A stretch of 64,000 bases of DNA from Thalassomonas actiniarum (GTDB taxonomy: Bacteria > Pseudomonadota > Gammaproteobacteria > Enterobacterales > Alteromonadaceae): assembly GCF_000948975.2 (NCBI RefSeq), contig NZ_CP059735.1, positions 3,162,001-3,226,000 on the forward strand, written 5' to 3'. Of this stretch, positions 54,739 through 62,552 are shown one piece after another. Numbering within the stretch: the first letter of the stretch is position 1; every line of letters begins with the position of its first letter. The notes below the pieces were generated by a model. It was given only the letters and a program-made list of their open reading frames with translations, had not been told where the DNA came from and did no database searches. The translations under genes were made by a program, and so were the position numbers.

Positions 54739-55615
54739 ATGGCGTACCCGGGAAGATTTCTTGTTACCCCGGTTATTTCCTGAGGCTGAGATCATCGAGG
54801 CAGAGCCCAGGGTGGATGATTGTCGGATCATCGCCAAAGCCAGGGAGATAGCCAGCGCTCATCCGCAGCAAAACCTGTATTGGTTTTTTCAGATCAATTT
54901 ATCCTACTGGCGGCTGTGGCTAACTCACCACAAAGAAACCGTTGAGAGCTTAACCGAGCTGGGGTTTACGGTGATCAACAGTGAAGTCACCGATATCCGC
55001 AAACGCACCATCCAGAGCCTGAACCGGCAATTAGGCCTGGTGGATGTTGAAATTGATCATCTTGAGCCGGATCAGGGCAAGATGCCGGTGATGGTGAAGA
55101 GCAATTATAATTATGGCGGTGAATTTGAGGCGAGCCTGCCTTCTGATCTTATGGTGGCATTGGGGGTTGAAGACATCAATGACTGTCAGATAAAGGGATT
55201 CGACAGCTATTTTAAAACCCGTTTGGCAGACGTGGAACAAGCCCTGTGGCAGGATGAAGGGGTGATGATAGAAAGGTATATTGAAAATAAGGAGCGCAAG
55301 TTTTTCCGCTTTTACCGCTGCGGCAACCACAGTGTATTATCCATGATCATCAACGGCAACCTCATCAAGAAGATGCTGCCGGGTTTGCCGCGCAAAAACT
55401 GGTTCTTAAAATTTCAGCACAGTAAAAACCACGCCTATCAAAACCTGATCGATAACGCCAGCCTAATGCTGGAAGCCATGGGTATGGGTTTTGGCGCCGT
55501 TGATATGGTGATGGATAATGATCACAAGGCGTATATTATCGATGTCAATCCCACCCCGGGCTGGGGGGCAGAAAAGCAGGATGAGGTGATTGCTTTTTTA
55601 CGTCAGGGCCTTTAA
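54719..55615 (+). CDS. Second ATP-grasp ligase
   Basis: A 298-aa ATP-grasp protein, distinct in sequence from the one upstream. The ATP-binding block PVMVKSNYNYGGEFEA (near 120) and the metal site FGAVDMVMDNDHKAYIIDVN (near 260-280), ending NPTPGWG, are typical. The start ATG at 54719 has AAGGAGA upstream, inside the end of the glycosyltransferase gene; a longer frame begins at 54596 without such a site. The N-terminal ~100 residues contain YWFFQINLSYWRLW, unlike standard peptide ligases, and may recognise the acceptor. It is followed by the sulfotransferase after 17 bp. Confidence 0.82.
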   Translation: MHIVIYKWRTREDFLLPRLFPEAEIIEAEPRVDDCRIIAKAREIASAHPQQNLYWFFQINLSYWRLWLTHHKETVESLTELGFTVINSEVTDIRKRTIQSLNRQLGLVDVEIDHLEPDQGKMPVMVKSNYNYGGEFEASLPSDLMVALGVEDINDCQIKGFDSYFKTRLADVEQALWQDEGVMIERYIENKERKFFRFYRCGNHSVLSMIINGNLIKKMLPGLPRKNWFLKFQHSKNHAYQNLIDNASLMLEAMGMGFGAVDMVMDNDHKAYIIDVNPTPGWGAEKQDEVIAFLRQGL

Positions 55616-55632
55616 TTAAGCCGGGATAGGGG

Positions 55633-56382
55633 ATGCCTCATTTTTATCATGCCAAGCAAAATCTGCTGATCTCCACCAGTTATAAGGTTATGTATAGCCG
55701 TTTGGTTGCTGAGAAATCCTTAGACCTGGTCACGGCTTCATTTTTGCCTTTGGCCCTGGATAATGGCGCAGACTATTATGTCATCGTTCGCAGCCCCTGT
55801 AGCCGTCTGCTCTCTTTCTTTAACGATAAATTTCGCCGTAATATCCGCAATAAACAGCCGGGAAAACGTTGTTGGCAGGACTGCCAGCGGTTATTTTTTC
55901 AGGTACTGGCGCTCGATTTGGAAACGAATGATCACAGCAAGCGGCAGAGATTTTTGCAAACATCTTACCGGGAGTTTATTGACTTTTTGCCCGAGGTTTA
56001 TCAGCGTGATGTTCATTTACAGCCCCAGTGTTATTTGCTTGATGAAATAGCTTCAGCATTGAAATCACAGAGCATAACTGCAAAGCTTTTAAATCCCGGC
56101 GAACAGGTACAATCAACCAGGTTGAGTTTGTCCGAAGTTATGCCTTATCAGCTGGTGCACCTTGAATCGGGAAGTGAAACAGCAGTATTTGCAAGGCGCA
56201 GCGGTATCAATCTTGACCGTAAGGTTAATGCCACACAAACCTTGCCTTTAGATGAAGCAGATATCAACAAATCTGTTGACAGCGGTTTATGGCAAAAGAT
56301 TTATCAGCTCTACCGTACAGATTTTAACCTGCTGGGTTATGCACAGTCCTTAGGCAAGGGGGATATCGGCTGTTCTCGATAA
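55633..56382 (+). CDS. Sulfotransferase-family (carbohydrate-type) protein
   Basis: A 249-aa cytoplasmic protein of the sulfotransferase family 2 type. The 3'-phosphate-binding block is visible in YYVIVRSPCSRLLSFFNDKF (residues ~48-67), matching the R-x-P-x-x-R-L-x-S-x-F...K pattern of carbohydrate sulfotransferases. The usual 5'-phosphosulfate loop near the N-terminus (KVAGTS-type) is only weakly recognisable as ISTSYKVMYSRL, so activity is plausible but not certain. It closes the 50.9-56.4 kb operon, 17 bp after the second ATP-grasp gene. It may sulfate the saccharide built by the glycosyltransferases, using PAPS. Confidence 0.8.
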   Translation: MPHFYHAKQNLLISTSYKVMYSRLVAEKSLDLVTASFLPLALDNGADYYVIVRSPCSRLLSFFNDKFRRNIRNKQPGKRCWQDCQRLFFQVLALDLETNDHSKRQRFLQTSYREFIDFLPEVYQRDVHLQPQCYLLDEIASALKSQSITAKLLNPGEQVQSTRLSLSEVMPYQLVHLESGSETAVFARRSGINLDRKVNATQTLPLDEADINKSVDSGLWQKIYQLYRTDFNLLGYAQSLGKGDIGCSR

Positions 56383-56384
56383 TC

Positions 56385-56434
56385 CCCGGGATGAATGCGG
56401 GGAGCAATCGGTATATCGGCTATTTTATCCCGGG
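56385..56434 (+). terminator. Inverted repeat after the sulfotransferase gene, possible terminator
   Basis: CCCGGGAT (56385-56392) pairs with ATCCCGGG (56427-56434), and flanking bases extend the match with a bulge. The loop is long (34 nt) and no T run follows, so this is a weak terminator candidate. Confidence 0.4.
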
Positions 56435-56473
56435 TTATACTTATTTTAGCTTTGCTTTTAACCGGGAGCTTTA

Positions 56474-56965
56474 ATGAAATATTTTGCCTATGGCTCAAAC
56501 ATGTCTTTACGGCGTTTGCAGCAAAGAACCCCCAGTGCTGTCCCGATAGGGCTTTTTGTCTTAGCCGGTCATGATTTAAGGTTTCATAAAACCGGGCAAG
56601 ACGGCTCGGCCAAATGTGATGCCTTTTATACCGGTTCGGTTAGTGATCGTGTTTACGGGGTATTATTCGAGATAGCTGAGCAGGAAAAGTACATTTTGGA
56701 TCACGCAGAGGGCTTGGGCGCAGGCTATGAAGAAAAGCTGGTGAGTGTCGCTAATGACGCCGACTTTGCCGTAAATGCAGCAATTTATTACGCCACCGAT
56801 ATAGATACCCGGCTAAAGCCTTTTTCCTGGTATAAAAATCATGTGCTTATCGGGGCCCGGGAATGCAAACTTGCCCCCGACTATATTCAAAAGATCATCC
56901 GGACAGCGAGTATAGAGGATCCGGACAGATATCGCAGTGCTCAGCAAAGGGCGATATATAAGTAA
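56474..56965 (+). CDS. Gamma-glutamylcyclotransferase-like (GGCT/AIG2-type) protein
   Basis: A 163-aa protein with the gamma-glutamylcyclotransferase fold. It begins with the signature YFAYGSNMSLRRLQQR (nucleotide-like binding loop) and has the catalytic Glu in LDHAEGLGAGYEE (near 80), the expected position for AIG2/GGCT enzymes that cyclise gamma-glutamyl peptides to 5-oxoproline. GGGAG precedes the ATG. Length is normal. It is separate from the sulfotransferase operon by a 91-bp gap with an inverted repeat, and may be unrelated. Confidence 0.88.
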   Translation: MKYFAYGSNMSLRRLQQRTPSAVPIGLFVLAGHDLRFHKTGQDGSAKCDAFYTGSVSDRVYGVLFEIAEQEKYILDHAEGLGAGYEEKLVSVANDADFAVNAAIYYATDIDTRLKPFSWYKNHVLIGARECKLAPDYIQKIIRTASIEDPDRYRSAQQRAIYK

Positions 56966-57082
56966 TCGTCTATCGTCAAAGCAATTGTTAAAGTCAAAAA
57001 TCCGATCCTGTCTGTGGTTTTGTTGCCTTCGCCTATCTGTTACTATGCTGGCATAGCCCAGTCATCGGAATTTCTGTTTTTT

Positions 57083-57589
57083 ATGGCTTTGTTTTCAAAA
57101 CTTTGCTTTGCTGTTTTCTCTGTTTTTTTACTTGGTGGCTGTGCCGGCAGATCACATCCGACAGTCGCCGATATTGCTAAAGATTATTTTCATGTCTATG
57201 CACAGCGCAGTGACTTTGATGTTTTTATGTCTTTTTACGGTGAAAATGCCCAGTTTAATGACATTATTTATGGTCACCACGCAAAAAATAAAACGGAAAT
57301 AGCGAATTTTATGAACTGGGATAATGGCGAGTTCTAATTAAACCGGGGCAATAAAATCCTGACGGTGACCGAGCAAATAACCGAAAAGAATACCGTGTTC
57401 ACCCGGGGCTATTTTCATCCGTTTAACTATAACGGCAAAGCCATGGGGCCCTGGCTCTTTGTGATTGTTTTACAGTTTGACGGCGATAATAAAATCATCA
57501 GACAGAGCGATTGGATCAACTATACCCCCAGAAAAGATTTTTTGGGCGGGCCGAATATGAATCAGCAGTTGTTAGAACAAGGGCAATAA
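57083..57589 (+). pseudogene. NTF2/SnoaL-like lipoprotein gene broken by an in-frame stop
   Basis: A lipoprotein signal with lipobox LLGGC opens the gene (start ATG at 57083). A SnoaL/NTF2-like fold follows (IAKDYFHVYAQRSDFDVFMSF, EIANFMNWDNGEF). A TAA at 57335-57337 then stops the frame, but the same frame continues without shift: LNRGNKILTVTEQITEK through HPFNYNGKAMGPWLFVIVLQFDGDNKIIRQSDWINYTP to the natural stop at 57589. One base change (for example AAA to TAA) explains it. Either the gene is dead, the stop is read through, or there is a sequencing error. The two parts together match one domain of normal length. Confidence 0.7.
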
Positions 57590-57612
57590 TTAACTGCCCG
57601 GAGATAAAAAGA

Positions 57613-57930
57613 ATGGATAATATATTTGAGCATATACCCGCAGATTTAAGCGAAGAAGTCTTTCAGCAACTGGCAGGTAATGACAAGGTACAGATAGAGC
57701 GTATTGTCTCTAAGGGACAGAGTTCGCCTGAATCAGGATGGTATGATCAGGCGCATAACGAATGGGTTATGGTATTAAAAGGCCGGGCAAAACTCTGTTT
57801 CGAAGATTTAAGCGAGATCACCCTGGGCCCGGGTGATCATCTTGATATCAAGGCGCACCAAAAACATAAGGTCAGCTGGACCGATCCCGATGTTGAGACC
57901 ATTTGGCTGGCGGTGCACTACCAGGACTAA
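57613..57930 (+). CDS. Small cupin-domain protein
   Basis: A 105-aa single-domain cupin. The first cupin motif is near GWYDQAHNEWVMVLKGRAKLCFED (residues ~42-65) and the second in GPGDHLDIKAHQKHKVSW (~70-90), so two His and a Glu are placed for a metal. The ATG at 57613 has CGGAGAT upstream; a longer frame starting inside the preceding gene is ignored. Small cupins act as sugar isomerases, oxygenases or binding proteins, and no substrate is indicated here. Confidence 0.85.
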   Translation: MDNIFEHIPADLSEEVFQQLAGNDKVQIERIVSKGQSSPESGWYDQAHNEWVMVLKGRAKLCFEDLSEITLGPGDHLDIKAHQKHKVSWTDPDVETIWLAVHYQD

Positions 57931-57969
57931 GCCGTTTTTATAAAGGACTTAACGCTGATATGACAACGG

Positions 57970-58476
57970 CTAAAGCTTGAGGTGGTAAAACAAGGTCTTG
58001 TTGTCGTGGTTCTTTACCTGGCAGAAACCGCATTTTTCCAGCAGCGAGATTGAAGCCCTGTTGTCTGCGGCAACACCGGCATTTAAACAGGAGATGTTTT
58101 TGCTGTGTTTATAATATCGGATCAGGGACGTTAGCATTTCCGTTGCATAACCTTTGCCCCAATATTGCTCAGCCAACAAATAGCCGATATTGATTGCTGC
58201 TCTGCCTTCTGCCGCGCTGTGGAGCAGGATAACCGCGATGATTTGCCGCGCTGGTTTTAACTGCACGACAAGTAACTCACTTTCTGCCAAAGTTTGCTGC
58301 AGCCAGAGCAGCGCTTTAGGACGGTTATTTATCCCGTGAAACCTTATCGGCAAGGGTTCTGCCACTTTCGGGGTCAGCAGTGTTGTCATCGCATCCGCCA
58401 GAATAAGCTTGTCCTGTGCAAACAGCTCTCGGCCCCGGCAGAAAGTCAGGCGCTCGCTGCTAAATAAATCAGTCAT
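57970..58476 (-). CDS. GNAT-family N-acetyltransferase (RimJ/RimL-like)
   Basis: A 168-aa acetyl-CoA-dependent acetyltransferase. Strand-turn pattern INIGYLLAEQYWGKGYATEML (near 95-115) contains the acetyl-CoA-binding Q-x-x-G-x-G/A loop as YWGKGYA, and the C-terminal VAADNRASISLLEKCGF is typical of the RimJ/RimL group, which acetylates protein N-termini or antibiotics and polyamines. AAAGAG precedes the ATG. It is on the opposite strand to its neighbours and converges on the cupin gene; substrate unknown. Confidence 0.9.
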   Translation of the reverse strand: MTDLFSSERLTFCRGRELFAQDKLILADAMTTLLTPKVAEPLPIRFHGINNRPKALLWLQQTLAESELLVVQLKPARQIIAVILLHSAAEGRAAINIGYLLAEQYWGKGYATEMLTSLIRYYKHSKNISCLNAGVAADNRASISLLEKCGFCQVKNHDNKTLFYHLKL

Positions 58477-59198
58477 GCTCTTTAACCAACATACTTTGAA
58501 GAAATGTTGTTTTCATTTGATATCCTTTAATAGCCGGCGCTGCAATGGCGTACAGACTGAGATGACCAAACATGATCAGGGTTGCGGTGGCCAGGGCGCC
58601 TATATCGGTTTAATGTTTAATGTTTGATTTTGGTATTATGCTCCCTTAATTAGACCTTTTATATGGCGGTAATTGTGCAATAATCGGCTTATTGTTTGAA
58701 AGCGTTATTTGACTTTGCTGCTTCGTGAAATGAATAACGCGTATTCCTGTCAGCACATGAGCCCGTCTCCCTTAAGGGGGGCCGAAGCGGTACATGGCTG
58801 TGCATCGCATTTAGCTACTCTGGTAAAAAAGAGAGGGGATATTCCATTGGTCTGTGGATCAACTGAAACCGTTTAACCCGGGTCTGTTTAAGGGGGGTGG
58901 ACTCTAAATTGTCCATCAGCTAAATCGTAGAAGAACAGGGCTGGGGCGATACCAGATATTTTATCTGACAGTTTAAAAAAGCCTGTGGCAATACGCCCGC
59001 GGCATGGCGACAGCACTGGCGGTACAAACTGCAGATAATAAAGACGTTAAATCCTTACTTTCATATGGCCTGTTATCGCCAATATTGTTACTCAGCATGC
59101 CATTAACAGCGGGCTTTCCTATCCCCCTATATTATGTCTTTGCCGGATATATCACTATCATCAGCCAAACCGCACAAGACAGCGAGCGTTTTGGGCAA
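58477..59198. other. 722-bp intergenic region with a decayed AraC fragment
   Basis: Between the GNAT gene and the GT2 gene. The only recognisable coding trace is the AraC helix-turn-helix remnant at 58903-59034. The rest has many stops in all frames. A 48-codon open frame (58730 onward) and a hydrophobic frame (59004-59273) have no family support. Confidence 0.6.
58903..59034 (+). pseudogene. Remnant of an AraC-family transcriptional regulator
   Basis: Frame from 58903 reads SKLSIS, stop, IVEEQGWGDTRYFI, stop, QFKKACGNTPAAWRQHW. This is the second helix-turn-helix of AraC regulators, in which GFGDTRYFSRQFKKACGxTPAAWR is the norm. The two in-frame stops (TAA at 58921, TGA at 58966) are single transitions from the expected CAA (Gln) and CGA (Arg). 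The N-terminal part is missing. The remnant is too short and too damaged to be functional, but the level of match makes its origin clear. Confidence 0.65.
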
Positions 59199-60017
59199 CT
59201 AACACACCATTTCCGGTTTTTCACTCAGGTGTGCGACTTCTTCCCGGGAGCGTTGGCATACCTTGGAATATAATGCCAGGTGAGCCGGTGTCAGCTCTCC
59301 GGTAGCTTTGAGGTAGTTGATGATCCGGGTTCTCAGCTCAATAAAACGCCAGCTGTTGTCCAGTAAATTCGTTTGGGAAATACTGCCGGGATTGGCCGTT
59401 ATCAAGGCACCTGTCTGGTTATCAAAGGCCAGTTTATGGTTATTCTTTAACAACCGGTACATCAGCTCATATTCCTGACTGCTTTTTTGTCTCACTGACC
59501 AGCCCCCCAGGGCAACCAGCGCGCTTTTGCGAAATAGGTTGGCGCTTGTTCTGCCAAGCTTTGAAGCGATTAAGCCATGCCAGTGATCATTATCCGGGTA
59601 ATGCATTGAGCAATCCCCGCCCAGGTTTTGATATTGGTAGGCCCCCGCGATAAAATCAGCATTGTTTTGGGTCAAAATACCGCCCTGGCGGCAGAGTTTG
59701 TTTTCAAGTAAAAGATCATCGGCATCAAGAAACTGGATATATTCCCCCCGGGCAATTTCCAGTCCCTGGTTTCTGGCATTGGCGGCGCCTTGCCCTTGTT
59801 CGACGTCAAGGTATTCTATCTCTCCCTGAGATGCCAGCGAGGATAATATTTGCGGCGTGGTGTCGGTTGAATGGTCATTGACACAGATAATTTGCAGGTC
59901 AACATTTTGCTGCCGTGTGGCAGAGGCAACGGCATCTGAGATGCTTGCCTGGGCATTGAAACAAGGAATGATCACTGAAACACACAAGCTTTGCCTTTTA
60001 GTCATATTAACATCCAT
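59199..60017 (-). CDS. GT2-family glycosyltransferase
   Basis: A ~272-aa GT-A enzyme of family 2. It begins with the standard VSVIIPCFNAQASISDAV, continues with VNDHSTDTTPQIL, GAANARNQGLEIARGEYIQFLDADD (DxD metal site) and the C-terminal SQEYELMYRLLKN. The start at 60017 is chosen over 60056 because the frame upstream lacks a Shine-Dalgarno; 60005 is also possible. It is divergent from the GT25 gene, with a regulated-looking intergenic region between. It may add a sugar to the same glycan as the other transferases here. Confidence 0.88.
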   Translation of the reverse strand: MDVNMTKRQSLCVSVIIPCFNAQASISDAVASATRQQNVDLQIICVNDHSTDTTPQILSSLASQGEIEYLDVEQGQGAANARNQGLEIARGEYIQFLDADDLLLENKLCRQGGILTQNNADFIAGAYQYQNLGGDCSMHYPDNDHWHGLIASKLGRTSANLFRKSALVALGGWSVRQKSSQEYELMYRLLKNNHKLAFDNQTGALITANPGSISQTNLLDNSWRFIELRTRIINYLKATGELTPAHLALYSKVCQRSREEVAHLSEKPEMVC

Positions 60018-60073
60018 ATCATTAAGCTTAAGTAAAGGAGAAGAGAAATACCTCATCTATAAAAATAGATGAC

Positions 60074-60115
60074 TTTTTCAGTTATTGTTATCTATTTGTT
60101 ATCTATACTGAAAAA
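60074..60115. promoter_or_regulatory. Tandem 11-bp repeats inside an inverted repeat, between divergent glycosyltransferase genes
   Basis: TTGTTATCTAT occurs twice in direct tandem (60085-60095, 60096-60106), one helical turn each. This pair is enclosed by TTTTTCAGT (60074-60082) and ACTGAAAAA (60107-60115), which are perfect inverted repeats. A regulator binding site is likely. Confidence 0.5.
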
Positions 60116-60245
60116 ATAGCTTAAGCCGGGGCAGTGAGTGATTAACCAGTTAAGAACAAGCTAAGAATACATTAAAATATAATATTGTTCCCGGCAGGAC
60201 AAGTCAGTAAATGCTTCAACAATCCATCAGGGAAGGGGAGTTAAT

Positions 60246-61640
60246 ATGCTTTCGCATGATCAGCTTGATCTTAGGGTTACGGCTTCGGAGCATGAGCCTA
60301 ACCGTCAAAGCCCGGGTGTCAAGGGGCGCAAGATCAATGATATTTTCCCGTTGATCGTTTGCCTGAACCTGAAAAGACGCAGCGATCGCCGGCAACAGAT
60401 GCAAGCACGTTTTGCCGCCAATCAGATAGAAGAGGTCGTATGTTTTGATGCCATCGACGGCACCCGGCTATCTATTCCTGATCGCTGGCCGTCAACTCCC
60501 GGGGCATACGGCTGCCTGCAAAGCCATGTCGCTATCGTTGAATATGCCCGTCAGCTGGGGGTCAGCAGTGTGCTTATTTTTGAAGATGATGTTGAATTTG
60601 CTGAAGACTTTCAAAATAAACTTTTTGCCTTACTGGAGCATTTGCCCGCCAACTGGCAGATGTTTTTTTTCGGTGCGATCGAGCTTGAAGATCCCCTGCC
60701 GGTTTCTCCGGGGATCACACGTATCACCAAGGCATATTCCACTTTTGCCTATGCCATACACCAGAGCCTGTTTGAGCCCTTTATTCAATTAAACAAAGGC
60801 TCACAGCAGTTGCTCGATATCAACAGTTTTATACTTCAGCAAAATCATCCCTGTTATTGTGCCCATCCTTACCTGGCCTGGGTGGACAGCGGCTATTCTG
60901 ATGCCCAGGAAAAAATCGAAAATCATTGGTATTTACGCGAATCCCTGGTTTTGTTCGGACAAAGTGCCAATCGTCTGCTGGAAAAAACCTGTGTTCTTAT
61001 CCATTTAGCCAGTAATGCCAACCAGCTTGCGCTGGAGAATTTATATTTCTTACTCGATTATTACTGTGAATATTTTCAGGGCTATTTGTCGGTTTGCATT
61101 CTTGAACAGGGCAGGCACTCCAGGCTGGACTTTACTCGAGTGCCAAAAAACTCCCGCCATATGTTATTTAGCGGCAATAGTACCAGGGAGCAAAATTTTG
61201 CCCGGGCGGCAGGCAAGCTGGCAAAAGCGTTTGACTATCTGGTGCTTTCAACCAACGGCATATATTTACAGCCGATGGACTTTCGCGGCAATTTGCAAAT
61301 GTGCCGACGTTATCAGCTCGCATCCGGCTTTTCCCGTCAGATAAAGTTAACGGGAAAAGACAGTCAGCTCTTGATGGAAAACCCCGATGGCAAGGGACTG
61401 GATTTAACTTGCTATCAAAGCGGTGATAAAACCAACAGTGAATTTTATTGGCGGCAAGTATTCGTTGACAAACAGTTTAAGGCAGATGACTGTTATTTCT
61501 TTATTGAAACCAAGCTCTACCTGAGCCTTTGTCAACATTCGCTTGTAAAAGGCAAGCAGGCTGTTATTGAGCTTTGTCGCCAGGAACAGGAACGGCCTTA
61601 TTATCAGGCGGTCAATAACGCCTTGTTGTTATCTTCCTAG
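60246..61640 (+). CDS. GT25-type glycosyltransferase with a second, C-terminal domain
   Basis: A 464-aa protein. Residues ~35-200 are a glycosyltransferase family 25 (LPS biosynthesis/collagen-type) domain: IVCLNLKRRSDRRQQM, FDAIDGTRLS, GAYGCLQSHVAIVEYA and the DxD in FEDDVEFAEDF. Residues ~255-450 form another domain with a GT-A-like opening (CVLIHLASNANQLALENLYF, then DYYCEYFQGYLSVCILEQG), perhaps a second transferase or a lectin-like part. GGGGAG precedes the ATG. Its stop codon shares the CTAG with the convergent GT2 gene at 61.6 kb. It probably adds Gal or Glc in surface polysaccharide. Confidence 0.83.
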   Translation: MLSHDQLDLRVTASEHEPNRQSPGVKGRKINDIFPLIVCLNLKRRSDRRQQMQARFAANQIEEVVCFDAIDGTRLSIPDRWPSTPGAYGCLQSHVAIVEYARQLGVSSVLIFEDDVEFAEDFQNKLFALLEHLPANWQMFFFGAIELEDPLPVSPGITRITKAYSTFAYAIHQSLFEPFIQLNKGSQQLLDINSFILQQNHPCYCAHPYLAWVDSGYSDAQEKIENHWYLRESLVLFGQSANRLLEKTCVLIHLASNANQLALENLYFLLDYYCEYFQGYLSVCILEQGRHSRLDFTRVPKNSRHMLFSGNSTREQNFARAAGKLAKAFDYLVLSTNGIYLQPMDFRGNLQMCRRYQLASGFSRQIKLTGKDSQLLMENPDGKGLDLTCYQSGDKTNSEFYWRQVFVDKQFKADDCYFFIETKLYLSLCQHSLVKGKQAVIELCRQEQERPYYQAVNNALLLSS

Positions 61641-62536
61641 TTATCAATGCTTGGCAATTGATTATCGCTAGAGAGTAATTGGGCCAGTTGCTGCTCGGTG
61701 AGTTTGCGCATACGATTAAATTCTTTGTGCAAGTATTGCGGCAGCTCGGGTAATAGCCGGGTGCGCTCCATGACCGTGCGGCGGTTCTGCAGCAGGCTTA
61801 AAGTTTGCTTTAAGCTTCTGGTTTTGCTGGCAGCGGCGCGCTCTACCCGGCTGGCATCGTCGAAGCTGCGTACATGGGCAAAGAGTGCCGGAGTTACCCT
61901 GACCCGACAAAACTGGTACAGTTTAAGCTCTAACTCCCAATCTTCGCAGGAGATCAAATCATCGGCGAAAAGCGGCAACCCCAGGTCCGGCAGTAAGTCA
62001 CGGCGTAAAGTAATAGAGCAGGTTGCCACCGAGTTTTCACAATTAGTCCATAACCAGTCGCACTCTTTAAGCCAGCATTCGCGTTTGTTACAGCTTGCTT
62101 GCAGGCCGTTAAATTCAAAACGGCTTTGCTTGTTTGCTTCACCTTCGGCAAAACTTAAACTGTCAGAGATGACAACTTGGGTTTGTGGAAAGCGGGCAAA
62201 GATGTCAAGTTCAGCTTTGAATTTACCCTCGAGCCAGAGATCGTCCGAGTCCAGAAAGGCCAGAAAGGTGCCACTTGCCAGGGCAACCCCCTGATTGCGG
62301 GCATAACCGCTGCCTTTTCTTTGTCTGAGCCTGCGATAGACAAGGGTACCGGCCTTTATCGGCCTGGCATAACGTTGTAGCAATAGTGTCCGGGTATCGT
62401 CGCTGGAGGCATCATCTATGACGATCACTTCTATGCTGCCATCAGGGCCTTGGCGCAGTGCGCTGTCAATGGCATCACATACCCAGTTGGCGCGGTTCCA
62501 GCTAGGTATGATCACGCTAAGCAAAGGAGCTGTCAT
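61637..62536 (-). CDS. GT2-family glycosyltransferase
   Basis: A 299-aa GT-A enzyme of family 2: LSVIIPSWNRANWVCDAIDSAL at the N-terminus, EVIVIDDASSDDTRTLL, GYARNQGVALASGTFLAFLDSDD (DxD) and a C-terminal helical end. The ATG at 62536 is taken over a GTG one codon earlier. It lies 16 bp after the dioxygenase gene on the same strand and probably shares its transcript. Its stop codon overlaps that of the convergent GT25 gene. Confidence 0.88.
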   Translation of the reverse strand: MTAPLLSVIIPSWNRANWVCDAIDSALRQGPDGSIEVIVIDDASSDDTRTLLLQRYARPIKAGTLVYRRLRQRKGSGYARNQGVALASGTFLAFLDSDDLWLEGKFKAELDIFARFPQTQVVISDSLSFAEGEANKQSRFEFNGLQASCNKRECWLKECDWLWTNCENSVATCSITLRRDLLPDLGLPLFADDLISCEDWELELKLYQFCRVRVTPALFAHVRSFDDASRVERAAASKTRSLKQTLSLLQNRRTVMERTRLLPELPQYLHKEFNRMRKLTEQQLAQLLSSDNQLPSIDN

Positions 62537-62552
62537 CACTATGGGCCTGCGG

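Noticed and set aside
36162-56382. Mycosporine-like amino-acid pathway
   Set aside because: A shikimate-type protein and ATP-grasp ligases made me consider it, but no sugar-phosphate cyclase (DDGS) or O-methyltransferase gene is present.
58730-58876. 48-codon open frame beginning MNNAYSCQH
   Set aside because: No family match by eye and no Shine-Dalgarno; treated as chance.
59004-59273. 89-codon hydrophobic open frame
   Set aside because: It lies within decayed intergenic sequence just after the AraC remnant, overlaps the end of the GT2 gene, and has no recognisable family.
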